From Roseiarcus sp963784805 (GTDB taxonomy: Bacteria > Pseudomonadota > Alphaproteobacteria > Rhizobiales > Beijerinckiaceae): a stretch of DNA of 64,000 nucleotides. Of this stretch, positions 16,975 through 26,467 are shown piece after piece. The stretch is taken from the NCBI GenBank assembly GCA_963784805.1, contig CAWASR010000022.1, positions 28,288-92,287 of the forward strand, written 5' to 3'. A model generated the notes under the pieces. It was not told the DNA's origin. It saw only the letters and a list, made by a program, of their open reading frames with translations, and did no database searches. Position 1 is the first letter of the stretch. Each line of letters starts with the position of its first letter. Both the position numbers and the translations under genes were made by a program.

Positions 16975-18469
16975 ATGGCGACCATCGATGAATTGCTGCG
17001 CCAGACGGCGCCCGGTTCGCCGGACAGAACCTATCGCATGCCCCCGCACAATCTCGAGGCGGAACAGGCGCTGCTGGGAGCGATCCTCATCAATAACGAC
17101 GCGTTCGACCGCGTCTCGGATTTCCTCAGGAGCGAGCATTTCGTCGAGGAGATTCACCGCCGCATTTTCGAGATCGCCGGATCGCTGATTCGCGGCGGCA
17201 AGCTGGCGACGCCGGTCACGCTGAAGACGTTTCTCGGCGAGCATGATCTTGGCGGCGTCACCGTGCCGCAGTATCTGGCGCGCCTCGCCAGCGAGGCGAC
17301 GACCATCATCAACGCCTACGACTACGGGCGCAGCGTCTACGATCTCGCCATGCGGCGCGAACTGATCGCCATCGGCGAGGATGTCGTCAACGTCGCTTAT
17401 GACGCGCCGGTCGAGTTCGAGCCCGCGCGATCAGATCGAGGAGGCCGAGCGGCGCCTCTACCAGATCGCCGAGACCGGCCGCTACGACGGCGGATTTCAG
17501 CGCTTCTCGGACGCATTGAAGACCGCGGTCGACATGGCGGCCCGAGCATACGAGCGCGACGGCTCGCTGAGCGGCATCGCAACCGGCCTCTCCGATCTCG
17601 ACCGCTACATGGGGGGATTGCAGGCTTCCGACCTCGTCATCCTCGCGGGCCGTCCCGGCATGGGCAAGACCGCGCTCGCCACCAACATCGCCTTCAATAT
17701 CGCCAAGGCCTATCAGGCGCGAACGCGCGCAGACGGCGCGCTCGAGACCGCCAACGGCGGCGTCGTCGGCTTCTTTTCGCTCGAAATGTCGGCTGAACAG
17801 CTGGCGACGCGCATCATCGCCGAGCAATCGGGCGTCGCCTCCAACAAGATCCGCCGCGGCGACATCACCGAAAGCGACTTCCACAGCGTCGCCGACGCCG
17901 TTCGCGAGATGCAGCAGATTCCGTTCTACATCGACCAGACCGGCGGCATTTCGATCGCCCAGCTCGTCGCCCGGGCAAGGCGGCTCAAACGTCAAAAAGG
18001 GCTCGACCTTCTCGTCATCGATTATCTGCAGCTGCTCTCCGGTTCGAAGTCGCGCAGCGAGAACCGGGTGCAGGAACTGACCCAAATCACCACCGGGCTC
18101 AAGGCGCTGGCCAAGGAGCTCAACATTCCCATTCTCGCCTGCTCCCAGCTCTCCCGTCAGGTGGAGCAGCGGGACGACAAGCGGCCGCAGCTCTCGGACC
18201 TTCGCGAATCCGGCTCGATCGAGCAGGACGCGGACGTGGTGCTGTTCGTCTATCGCGAGGAATATTACCTCAAGAACAAGGAGCCGCATCCCGGCACCGA
18301 GGAGCACATCGCCTGGATGGCGCAGATGGAAAGCGCGCACGGCCGGGCGGAAGTCATCATCGGCAAACAGCGCCACGGCCCGACCGGCACGATCGAACTG
18401 CAGTTCGACGCGGAGGTGACCCGATTCGGCTCCCTGGCGCGCGAAGACGCGATCGCGGACATCCGCTAG
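16975..18469 (+). CDS. dnaB: Replicative DNA helicase DnaB, one frameshift
   Basis: The first frame (ATG 16975) gives the DnaB N-terminal primase-binding domain (PPHNLEAEQALLGAILINND), and the second frame gives the RecA-like motor with Walker A GRPGMGKTAL, Walker B LLVIDYLQLL and the arginine-finger region SDLRESGSIEQDADVV. The change of frame is at 17422-17424, where EFEPCC should read EFEP-RDQIEEAERRLYQ: one extra C in the CCCGCGCG run explains everything. DnaB is the hexameric helicase of the replication fork and is essential, so sequence error is the probable cause. Removing one base restores a normal protein of about 497 residues. Confidence 0.93.
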
Positions 18470-18503
18470 GGATCGCTGAGCTGAAGCGGCTCGGCTTGAA
18501 GGC

Positions 18504-19520
18504 TCAGGCGCGTCTCAAGGCCGCCGCCGCTCTCGCGCCTTCAGCCGATCGCCTCGATCGTTGTTCGGGGTCGACGGCGCGCACTTCGTCAAATCCGACC
18601 GCCCGTTCGACGATATAGAGCGGACGGCCTTTCACCTGAGCGTAGATGCGCCCGACATAGACCCCGATTACGCCGGTCATCAGCATGTTCGCGCCGCCGA
18701 GAAAGGCGATGACGACGATGGTCGAACTCCATCCGCGCATCAGGTTCGGATCGCCGGTCGCCCATTGAGCGATGACGACGAGGCCGTAGATGAGCGCCAG
18801 GACCGAGATCCCGGCGCCGGCCCAGAGCGCGAGGCGAAGCGGCGCGTCCGAGAACGACACCAGGCCGCTCGCCGCCAGCCCGATCATTTTGCGCAACGGA
18901 TATTTGGTTTTGCCCGCGGCGCGTCCGGGCCGGTCGAACGTCACGACGGTCTGGCGGAATCCGATCCAGGCGAACATGCCGCGCACGAAACGGTCGCGCT
19001 CGGGCATCGCCAGAAAGCAATCCAGCGCCTTGCGGTCGACCAGGCGGAAATCGCCGACGTCGCGCGGAATCGGCGTTTCGCCGACCAAGCCCATCAGGCG
19101 GTAGAACAGGTCGGCGGTCAGGCGCTTGAACCGGCTCTCGCCCGCGCGCGAGGTCCTCTGCGCATAGACGACCTCGTAGCCTTCCTTCCATTTCGCGATC
19201 ATCTCGAGCACGACTTCCGGCGGATCCTGAAGGTCGGCGTCCAACACGATGACCGCCCGGCCGGCGGCGTGGTCCATCCCGGTGGTGATGGCGATCTGAT
19301 GACCGAAATTGCGCGAAAGTTTCAACAGCCGATAGCGCGGGTCGGCGCGCGCCTTGCCCTCGAGCACGATCGCGCTGGCGTCGCGCGAACCGTCGTCGAC
19401 GAAAATCACTTCCCCGGGCGCGTCCAGCAGCTCCATGAGCGAGTCGAGCCGACGCAGAAGAATCGGGATCACCGCTTCTTCGTCGTAGACGGGAACAACC
19501 AGCGAATAGGTCGGCGTCAT
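18504..19520 (-). CDS. GT2 family glycosyltransferase with two C-terminal membrane helices
   Basis: 338 residues. The GT-A domain opens YSLVVPVYDEEAVIPILLRR, has VIFVDDGSRDAS and the metal-binding VLDADLQDPPE, and is followed by two membrane helices (about 232-260 and 268-300). This arrangement is that of the ArnC/GtrB/DPM1 group, which transfer a sugar to undecaprenyl phosphate at the inner membrane for lipid A or polysaccharide modification. It converges on dnaB and has no sugar-biosynthesis neighbours, so the sugar is unknown. Confidence 0.88.
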   Translation of the reverse strand: MTPTYSLVVPVYDEEAVIPILLRRLDSLMELLDAPGEVIFVDDGSRDASAIVLEGKARADPRYRLLKLSRNFGHQIAITTGMDHAAGRAVIVLDADLQDPPEVVLEMIAKWKEGYEVVYAQRTSRAGESRFKRLTADLFYRLMGLVGETPIPRDVGDFRLVDRKALDCFLAMPERDRFVRGMFAWIGFRQTVVTFDRPGRAAGKTKYPLRKMIGLAASGLVSFSDAPLRLALWAGAGISVLALIYGLVVIAQWATGDPNLMRGWSSTIVVIAFLGGANMLMTGVIGVYVGRIYAQVKGRPLYIVERAVGFDEVRAVDPEQRSRRSAEGARAAAALRRA

Positions 19521-19722
19521 GGCGGCGCTTCAATCGAATCCGAGCCGGCCACCATGTTGCGCAAAGGCTTAAGAGCGGCTTAGCGCGGCGGGCCCGTTCG
19601 GCTCGCCGCCCGGCGATGCGATTTCGCGAACTTGAAGCCGTTCGCGCGCCGCTACTCAGCCGACCGCGCTTCTGCTAGGAAGCTCCGCTACGGCGCCCGA
19701 CAACGAGATCTCGGAGTTGGCC

Positions 19723-20616
19723 ATGGAATACGAGAACACGCCCATATCCTCGAATATCGAGGATCGCCGCGGACAGGGCGGCGGCGGCGGCGGCGGCATG
19801 GCCTTCGGCGGCGGCGGCCTCGGCATCGGCGCGATCGTCATCATTTTCGCCATCAGCTATTTCACCGGCATTTCCCCGCAGATCCTGATGAACGGCGCGG
19901 AAATGGTCGGCGTCGGCAATAACGGCGCCGGCTCCTACAGCCAGCCGGCGCGGCAATCCAATCCCGCCGCCAATCAGAACGATCCGATGCGCAAATTCCT
20001 CGCCCACGTGCTCGGGGGCACGGAAGCGGTGTGGGCGCAGGTGCTGCCGGAGCAGGCGGGCGTTCGATACACGCCCGCGACGCTGGTTCTCTATAGCGGC
20101 GCCACCCGGTCGGCATGCGGAGGCGCGCAGGCGGCCATGGGCCCGTTCTACTGCCCGCTCGACAAGAAGGTCTATCTCGACACGTCGTTCTTTCGCGACA
20201 TGAAGACCAAGCTCGGCGGCGGCGGCGATTTCGCCTACGCCTATGTGGTCGCGCACGAGATCGGCCATCATGTGCAGGATTTGGTCGGCCTCCTCGACAA
20301 GGTCGACGCCGCCAAGGAGCGCGTGAGCCAGACCCAGGCCAACGCGCTTTCGGTCAGAGTGGAGTTGCAGGCTGATTGCCTCGCCGGCGTCTGGGCCAAC
20401 CACGCCAACCAGAACTGGAAGATCCTCCAGCCCGGCGACATCGAGAAGGCGCTGGCGACGGCGGCGGCGATCGGCGACGACCGGCTCCAGACCGCCGCGC
20501 GCGGCTACGCGGTGCCCGACAGCTTCACCCACGGCTCCTCGGCGCAGCGGCAAAAATGGCTGACGATCGGCCTCAAGACGGGGCAGATCAGCGCCTGCAA
20601 CACGTTTGCGAATTGA
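19723..20616 (+). CDS. YpfJ-type neutral zinc metallopeptidase
   Basis: 297 residues from the ATG at 19723, preceded by CGGAG. A short N-terminal region with a polyglycine run is followed by a membrane helix (IGAIVIIFAISYFTGISP) and a large domain exposed beyond the membrane. The zinc motif is VVAHEIGHHVQDL, with a downstream acidic ligand in VELQADCLAG, as in the YpfJ/putative neutral zinc metallopeptidase family. The glycine stretch GGGGGGGMAFGGGG is typical for the family. Substrates are not established. Confidence 0.9.
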   Translation: MEYENTPISSNIEDRRGQGGGGGGGMAFGGGGLGIGAIVIIFAISYFTGISPQILMNGAEMVGVGNNGAGSYSQPARQSNPAANQNDPMRKFLAHVLGGTEAVWAQVLPEQAGVRYTPATLVLYSGATRSACGGAQAAMGPFYCPLDKKVYLDTSFFRDMKTKLGGGGDFAYAYVVAHEIGHHVQDLVGLLDKVDAAKERVSQTQANALSVRVELQADCLAGVWANHANQNWKILQPGDIEKALATAAAIGDDRLQTAARGYAVPDSFTHGSSAQRQKWLTIGLKTGQISACNTFAN

Positions 20617-20658
20617 GTTCGAGCGCCAGCCGGGTTCAAGAATAACGGCGAAAACCGT

Positions 20659-21657
20659 TCACCCCTGCCTCTCGCTGTCGAGATGCGCCATCGCCTGGGC
20701 GGGATAGCGGTCGCCTCTCGCCGCGCCGGCGGGCACCGCCTGTTCGATCGCGGCGAGGTCGGCTTCGGTGAGGACGATCGCGTCGGCGGCGCTCGATTCC
20801 GCCCATTGTGCGCGCTTTCGGGCGCCGACCAGCGGCACGATCTCCTTGCCTTGCGCGAGCGCCCAGGCGACCGCGATCGCGGCGACGCTGACGCCGCGCG
20901 CGGCGGCGACTTTGCGCAAAGCCTCCACCAGCTTGAGATTGTGATCGAGATTGTCGCCGGAAAAGCGCGACGAGGCGCCGCGAAAATCCCGCGCGTTCTT
21001 TCGGGTCTTGGCCCAGTGGCCGGAAATCAGGCCCCTGGCCAGCACGCCATAGGCGGTGATCCCGATTCCCAGTTCGCGGCAGGCCGGCAGGATGTCGATC
21101 TCGATCATCCGCATGATCAGCGAATATTCGATCTGCAGATCGGCGATCGGATGGACCGCCGCGGCGCGGCGGATGGTCGCCGTCGACACCTCGGAAAGGC
21201 CGATCGCCCGCACGTAGCCGGCCTTGACCATATCGGCGATCGCGCCGACCGTGTCCTCGATCGGAACCGCGGGATCGAGCCGGGCCGGGCGGTAGATGTC
21301 GATAAAGTCGACGCCGAGACGCTTGAGCGAATAGGCGAGGAAATTCCTGACCGCCGCCGGGCTGCAATCGTAGCCGACAAACGCCCCGGCTGGGTCGCGC
21401 AGGGCGCCGAATTTGACGCTCAGCACATAGTCCTCGCGCCGCCGGCCGGTGAGCGCCTCGCGGATCAGGATCTCGTTGTGGCCCGAGCCGTAGAAGTCGC
21501 CGGTGTCGATCAGGGTCGCGCCCGAATCGAGCGCCGCATGGATCGTCGCGATGCTTTCGGCCCGGTCGGCCGGTCCGTAGAAATCCGACATGCCCATGCA
21601 GCCGAGGCCGATCGCGCCCACCTGCGGTCCGCTCTCGCCCAGGGTCCGCCGCCGCAT
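20659..21657 (-). CDS. Aldo/keto reductase
   Basis: 332 residues. N-terminal MRRRTLGESGPQVGAIGLG and GMSDFYGPADRAES are those of the AKR13-type group. The catalytic region contains LIDTGDFYGSGHNE (Asp and Tyr of the tetrad) and VLSVKFG (Lys). The fourth position is unusual: the loop DFIDIYRPARLDP has Tyr-Arg where most family members show YQ-H, so the usual catalytic His appears replaced by Arg. Such enzymes reduce aldehydes and ketones with NADPH. It converges on the zinc protease gene. Confidence 0.88.
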   Translation of the reverse strand: MRRRTLGESGPQVGAIGLGCMGMSDFYGPADRAESIATIHAALDSGATLIDTGDFYGSGHNEILIREALTGRRREDYVLSVKFGALRDPAGAFVGYDCSPAAVRNFLAYSLKRLGVDFIDIYRPARLDPAVPIEDTVGAIADMVKAGYVRAIGLSEVSTATIRRAAAVHPIADLQIEYSLIMRMIEIDILPACRELGIGITAYGVLARGLISGHWAKTRKNARDFRGASSRFSGDNLDHNLKLVEALRKVAAARGVSVAAIAVAWALAQGKEIVPLVGARKRAQWAESSAADAIVLTEADLAAIEQAVPAGAARGDRYPAQAMAHLDSERQG

Positions 21658-21797
21658 CGCCGCCTCCGCTCGCTCACACGCGGCTCAGGATAGCACGAAC
21701 CGCGCTCCCGTCCGATGCGGGACTTGACGCGCGCGTGAGCAGGGGTTATCTGCGTGTTCATGTTATGTTCTCTTCATCGCGATTGAGAGACATTGTT

Positions 21798-22946
21798 GTG
21801 ACCCTGTTCCCTCTCCGTTCGTCTCCCGGCGACGCGCGCCATCATCCGGCGGCGATCGCCGAACGACTGCTGCCCGCCGACCGGCGGCGCGGCCGCGGCT
21901 CGGCGACCAACGTCTCGGGCCGCTTCGAGACGCTCAAGCGCGAGGATTTCGACGACGGCTGGACCCGCGAGGAGGCGCCGGAGCCGCTGGCGACCGAAGT
22001 GACGCTTGAGAAGCCGAAGAGCGTCATCACCCGCAACACGTCGCCCGACATCGGCTTCGACCGCTCGATCAACCCTTACCGCGGCTGCGAGCACGGTTGC
22101 TTCTATTGCTACGCCAGGCCCACCCACGCCCATATGGGCTTGTCTCCCGGACTCGATTTCGAGAGCCGCCTGTTCGCCAAAGTCGGCGCGGCCGAGGTGT
22201 TGGAGCGCGAACTCGCCGCGGCGAAGTATTCGCCCGCCCCGATCGCCTTCGGCGCCAACACCGACCCTTACCAGCCGATCGAGCGGCAATATCGCATCAC
22301 CCGCTCGCTGCTGGAGGTGCTTCAGCGCGCCCGCCATCCTCTGAGCATCGTCACCAAGTCGAATCTCATCCTGCGCGATCTCGACATCCTGAGCGCGATG
22401 GGGCGCGACCGGCTGGTCAAGGTGTTGGTTTCGGTGACGACGCTCGATCGGGGGCTGGCGCGCAAGATGGAGCCGCGCGCGCCGACGCCGGAGAAAAGGC
22501 TGGAAGCGATCGAAGCGCTCAACCGGGCCGGCGTGCCGGCCGGCGTGCTGGCGGCGCCGATCATTCCCGCCATCAACGATTCCGAGATCGAGGCGATCCT
22601 CACCCGCGCCCACGCGGCGGGAGCGCGCGAGGCCGGCTATGTCGTGCTGCGGCTGCCGCTCGAGCTCAGGGACATGTTCCGCGAATGGCTGCAGCTCCAC
22701 TTTCCCGACCGGCTCGGCCGCGCGGTGTCGCTGACGCAGTCGATGCGCGGGGGCAAGGATTACGAGGCTGAGTGGGGCCGACGGATGGCGGGTTCGGGGC
22801 CCTACGCCTGGATGATCGGCCGCCGGTTCGAGATGGCGAGCCGCCGCCTCGGCTTTGGCCAGACGCGAGCGACGCTGCGAACCGACCTGTTCCGCAAGCC
22901 CGCGCCCGCGGCGAAGGAGGCCGGCGCGCAGCTCAGCCTGCTTTAG
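21798..22946 (+). CDS. PA0069-family radical SAM protein
   Basis: A GTG at 21798 preceded by GAGAGA gives 382 residues; the frame stays open to a GTG at 21735. The radical SAM cluster site is CEHGCFYC (CxxxCxxC) in NPYRGCEHGCFYCYARPTH. Conserved family stretches include GANTDPYQPIER, ITRSLLEVL and MRGGKDYEAEWGRRM. Members resemble SplB-like lyases in their iron-sulfur domain, but substrates remain unknown. The protein is cytoplasmic. It is separated by 350 bases from the convergent efflux operon. Confidence 0.88.
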   Translation: MTLFPLRSSPGDARHHPAAIAERLLPADRRRGRGSATNVSGRFETLKREDFDDGWTREEAPEPLATEVTLEKPKSVITRNTSPDIGFDRSINPYRGCEHGCFYCYARPTHAHMGLSPGLDFESRLFAKVGAAEVLERELAAAKYSPAPIAFGANTDPYQPIERQYRITRSLLEVLQRARHPLSIVTKSNLILRDLDILSAMGRDRLVKVLVSVTTLDRGLARKMEPRAPTPEKRLEAIEALNRAGVPAGVLAAPIIPAINDSEIEAILTRAHAAGAREAGYVVLRLPLELRDMFREWLQLHFPDRLGRAVSLTQSMRGGKDYEAEWGRRMAGSGPYAWMIGRRFEMASRRLGFGQTRATLRTDLFRKPAPAAKEAGAQLSLL

Positions 22947-23299
22947 GGTCGGCAGCCGAGCAGGTTGGGCGGTTGCTGCGTGAGGCGGGCGTTCTGGATC
23001 GGTCCCGGTACGGAACGAATGCGCTGATTCCGGACTTCCGGCGACAACGCGCGTTCGGACGCCAAATGTCAGACGAACCGTCAGACTTTCGGGTCAGGCT
23101 GTAAGCTGGCATGAATGACGCGGCGGCGCCGCTTCCGCTTCGTCTTGGCGGCGCTCGGACCTGCATTCGGCGCCTTCGTCGGGGTCGTTGCGCGTGGTCC
23201 CCGCCATCCTGAACCTTCTGGATCGCCTCGCCTCGCGCGCGAATCACGCGGATTGCGGGTCAATGCGGCGCCACGGGCGCCAATCGCGCCGAAATCGCC
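22947..23299. other. Intergenic region without recognisable gene
   Basis: Between the radical SAM gene and the end of the RND operon. A short frame near 23010-23100 (ALIPDFRRQRAFGRQ) faintly resembles the start of RNase HII but does not continue into that family. No RNA gene or clear terminator seen. Confidence 0.45.
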
Positions 23300-26200
23300 T
23301 CACTCCGCCGCTTCCGGGCGTTCGCGGGTCCAGGCGGGCGCGCGCTCGCGCGGCGGCGCGGGCGGCGCGGCCTTTCCCGACCCGCCGGTCACCCAGCGCG
23401 ACAGGCGGTCGAGATAGAGATAGATGACCGGGGTCGTGAACAGCGTCAGCGCCTGGCTGACCAGGAGGCCGCCGAACATCGTAAATCCGAGCGGCTGACG
23501 CATCTCCGAACCGGTGCCATGGCTCAGCATCAGCGGCACCGAGCCGAGCATCGCCGCCATCGTCGTCATCATGATCGGCCGGAAGCGCAGCAGCGCCGCC
23601 TTGCGGATCGCGTCGGTCGTCGACAGACCCTCGTCGCGCTCGGCGGTGATGGCGAAGTCGACCATCATGATGCCGTTCTTCTTCACGATCCCGATCAGAA
23701 GGATGGCGCCGATCAGCGCCACCAGGCTGAACTCGTATCCGAACAGCATCAGGGTCGCGAGCGCGCCCAACCCCGCCGAAGGCAGGGTCGAGAGAATGGT
23801 GAGCGGATGAATGAAACTCTCGTACAGCACCCCCAGGATCAGATAGACGCAGACCAGCGCCGCCAGAATCAACAGCGGCACCGTCGTCAGCGAATCCTGG
23901 AACGCCTGGGCGTTGCCCTGAAACGTGGTCGTGAGGCCGCGTGGCAACTGCAGTTCGTCGCGGGCCCGCTGGACCGCCGCCGTCGCCGTCCCCAGCGCCA
24001 CCCCTTGCGCGAGATTGAAGCTGATGGTGATCGCCGGGAACTGGCCCTGGTGGCTGATCGACAGCGGAGCGACCCGATTGGTGGTCCATTTCGCGAACGC
24101 GCTCAAGGGGACCATCCGCCCCGTAGCCGGCGAACGGATGTAGATTTTGCCGAGAGTCGCAGGATCGCCCCGCAGGCTCGGCAGCACCTCTTCGATCACC
24201 TGATAGGTGTTCACCTGCGTGAAATATTGCGTCACCTGCCGCTGGCCGAAGGCGTCGTAGAGGGTGTCGTCGATCAGTTGCGGCTGGATGCCGAAGCGCG
24301 ACGCCATGTCTCGATCGATGGTCAGGGTCAGCGTCGTTCCGGCGTTCTGCTGGTCGGTGGCGACGTCGCGCAGCTCCGGAAGCGACCTCAGCTTGTTCAA
24401 AACCCTGGGCGCCCAGGTGTTGAGCTCCGCGAGATTGGCGTCCTGAAGCGTGTATTGAAACTGGGTTTTGGTGAAGTGGGCGCCGACCGTCACGTCCTGG
24501 GCCGCCTGAAGATAGCTGCGCAGGCCCTTCACCTCGGCGAGCTTGGAGCGCAGGCGCGCGATCACGTCGAAGACGCTGACGTCGCGCGCGTCCCGCGGCT
24601 TGAGCGTGATGAACATGCGCCCGTTGTTCTGCGCCGAGTTGCCGACCCCGGCGCCGAGCCCCATCGCCATCGTGTCGACCGCGGGATCGGCCATCACGAT
24701 CGCCCCGGCCTGCTTCTGCAACTGATACATCGCGGGAAACGAGACGTCCTGCGCCGCCTCGGTGGTTCCAAAGATGATCCCGGTGTCCTGCTGCGGGAAA
24801 AACCCCTTGGGAATGATGACGAACAGAGTGACGGTGGCGATCACGGTGGCGAAAAAGGTCAGCAAGGTCGTGAACCGGTGGCGCAGGACGAAATCGATTC
24901 CGCGCTCGTAGCCCCGCGCGAGAGCGACGAATCCCCTCTCGCTCAGTTGGTAGAGCCGTCCATGCCTTTCCTCGTCGCGGCTCTTCAGAAAGCGCGAGGC
25001 CAGCATCGGCGTCAGCGTCAGCGAAACGATTGCGGAGACCGCGATCGTCATCGCGATCGTGACCGAGAATTCGCGGAACAGCCGGCCGATGATGCCGCTC
25101 ATCATCAGCAGCGGGATCAAAACCGCGATCAGCGAGACCGAGATCGAAATGATGGTGAAGCCGATTTCGCTCGAACCCTTGAGCGCGGCCTCGAACGGCC
25201 TTTCGCCGTTCTCGATGTGGCGCGTGATGTTCTCCAGCATCACGATCGCATCGTCGACCACGAAGCCGACGGCGATGGTGAAGGCCATCAGCGACAGATT
25301 GTCGAGGCTGTAGCCGACCACCCACATCAGCGCGCTGGCGCCCAGCAGCGCCAGCGGCACCGTCACGCTGGGGATGATCGTCGCCCACAGGCTGCGCAGG
25401 AAGATGAAGATCACCATCACGACCAGCGCGATGGTGAGCATCAGGGTGAGCTCGACGTCGAGCACCGAGGCGCGAATGGTCGTGGTGCGATCCGACAGGA
25501 TCCTGACCTGGATGCCGGCCGGAATCGACGCCTGAAGGCCGTCCATGATCCGCTTGACCGCCTCGACTGTCTTGATGACGTTGGCGCCCGGCTGCTTGAA
25601 CACGACCAGAAAGACGCTGCGCTTGCCGTTCGACCAGGCCGCCTGGGTGGTGTCCGCGGGCCCCGCGATCGCCCGGCCGATGTCGCGGATGCGCACCGGC
25701 GCTCCGTTGCGGTAGGCGACGATCACGTCGTTCCAGGGCTTGGCCGCGGTCAGCTGATCGTTGTCGTAAATGGTGAACGTCTGCTTGGGACCGATGAGCG
25801 CGCCCTTGGGGCTGTCGACCGTCGCAATGCCGATCTGCGCCCGAACGTCCTCGAGCTGCAGGTTCTTTTCGACCAGCTTGGCCGGATCGATCTGGATGCG
25901 TATGGCGGGCTGCTGCTGTCCGCCGACGCGCACCAGCGACACCCCGGAGATCTGGCTGATGCGCTGGGCCAGGATGTTCTCGGCCGCATCGTCGACCTCG
26001 GTGATCGGCACGACGTCCGAGCGCACCGACAGAATGAGAATTGGCGTGTCGGACGGGTTGACCTTGCGATAGGTCGGCGGACCCGGCAGGTCCTTCGGCA
26101 ATTTCCCCGAGGCGGCGTTGATCGCGGCCTGAATGTCGTTGGCGGCCGCGTCGATGTTGCGGTCGAGATCGAATTGAACCGTAATCCCGGTGACGCCGAG

Positions 26201-26461
26201 CGAGCTTGTCGAGGTCATCTGCGAGACCCCGGGAATCTGGGCGATCTGGCGCTCGAGCGGCTGGGCGACCGAAGCGGCCATCGTTTCGGGCGAGGCGCCC
26301 GGCAGCGACGCGGTGATGGAAATCGTCGGGAAGTCGACTTGCGGCAGGGGCGCGACGGGCAGGGACGGAAACGCGACCAGTCCGACCAGGAGGATGGCGA
26401 CCATCACCAGCGTGGTGGCGACGGGGCGCCGGATAAAGGGGGCGGAGACGCCTCCGAACAT
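23300..26461 (-). CDS. RND multidrug efflux permease (MdtB/MdtC-like)
   Basis: 1053 residues, normal for an HAE1-type RND pump. The N terminus FIRRPVATTLVMVAILLVGL is the first membrane helix, two large periplasmic loops follow the first and seventh helices, and the proton-relay pair is in VGFVVDDAIVMLENITR. The MdtB/MuxB subfamily is suggested by the stretch DVELTLMLTIALVVMVIFIFLRS and by the single adaptor gene just upstream. The pump forms a trimer in the inner membrane and exports drugs, bile-like compounds or metals through an outer-membrane channel; no TolC-like gene is in the window. Confidence 0.93.
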   Translation of the reverse strand: MFGGVSAPFIRRPVATTLVMVAILLVGLVAFPSLPVAPLPQVDFPTISITASLPGASPETMAASVAQPLERQIAQIPGVSQMTSTSSLGVTGITVQFDLDRNIDAAANDIQAAINAASGKLPKDLPGPPTYRKVNPSDTPILILSVRSDVVPITEVDDAAENILAQRISQISGVSLVRVGGQQQPAIRIQIDPAKLVEKNLQLEDVRAQIGIATVDSPKGALIGPKQTFTIYDNDQLTAAKPWNDVIVAYRNGAPVRIRDIGRAIAGPADTTQAAWSNGKRSVFLVVFKQPGANVIKTVEAVKRIMDGLQASIPAGIQVRILSDRTTTIRASVLDVELTLMLTIALVVMVIFIFLRSLWATIIPSVTVPLALLGASALMWVVGYSLDNLSLMAFTIAVGFVVDDAIVMLENITRHIENGERPFEAALKGSSEIGFTIISISVSLIAVLIPLLMMSGIIGRLFREFSVTIAMTIAVSAIVSLTLTPMLASRFLKSRDEERHGRLYQLSERGFVALARGYERGIDFVLRHRFTTLLTFFATVIATVTLFVIIPKGFFPQQDTGIIFGTTEAAQDVSFPAMYQLQKQAGAIVMADPAVDTMAMGLGAGVGNSAQNNGRMFITLKPRDARDVSVFDVIARLRSKLAEVKGLRSYLQAAQDVTVGAHFTKTQFQYTLQDANLAELNTWAPRVLNKLRSLPELRDVATDQQNAGTTLTLTIDRDMASRFGIQPQLIDDTLYDAFGQRQVTQYFTQVNTYQVIEEVLPSLRGDPATLGKIYIRSPATGRMVPLSAFAKWTTNRVAPLSISHQGQFPAITISFNLAQGVALGTATAAVQRARDELQLPRGLTTTFQGNAQAFQDSLTTVPLLILAALVCVYLILGVLYESFIHPLTILSTLPSAGLGALATLMLFGYEFSLVALIGAILLIGIVKKNGIMMVDFAITAERDEGLSTTDAIRKAALLRFRPIMMTTMAAMLGSVPLMLSHGTGSEMRQPLGFTMFGGLLVSQALTLFTTPVIYLYLDRLSRWVTGGSGKAAPPAPPRERAPAWTRERPEAAE

Positions 26462-26467
26462 CGACCG

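Noticed and set aside
23010..23105. Possible RNase HII start (ALIPDFRRQRAF)
   Set aside because: The similarity is a few residues long and the frame ends at once without any RNase H motif.
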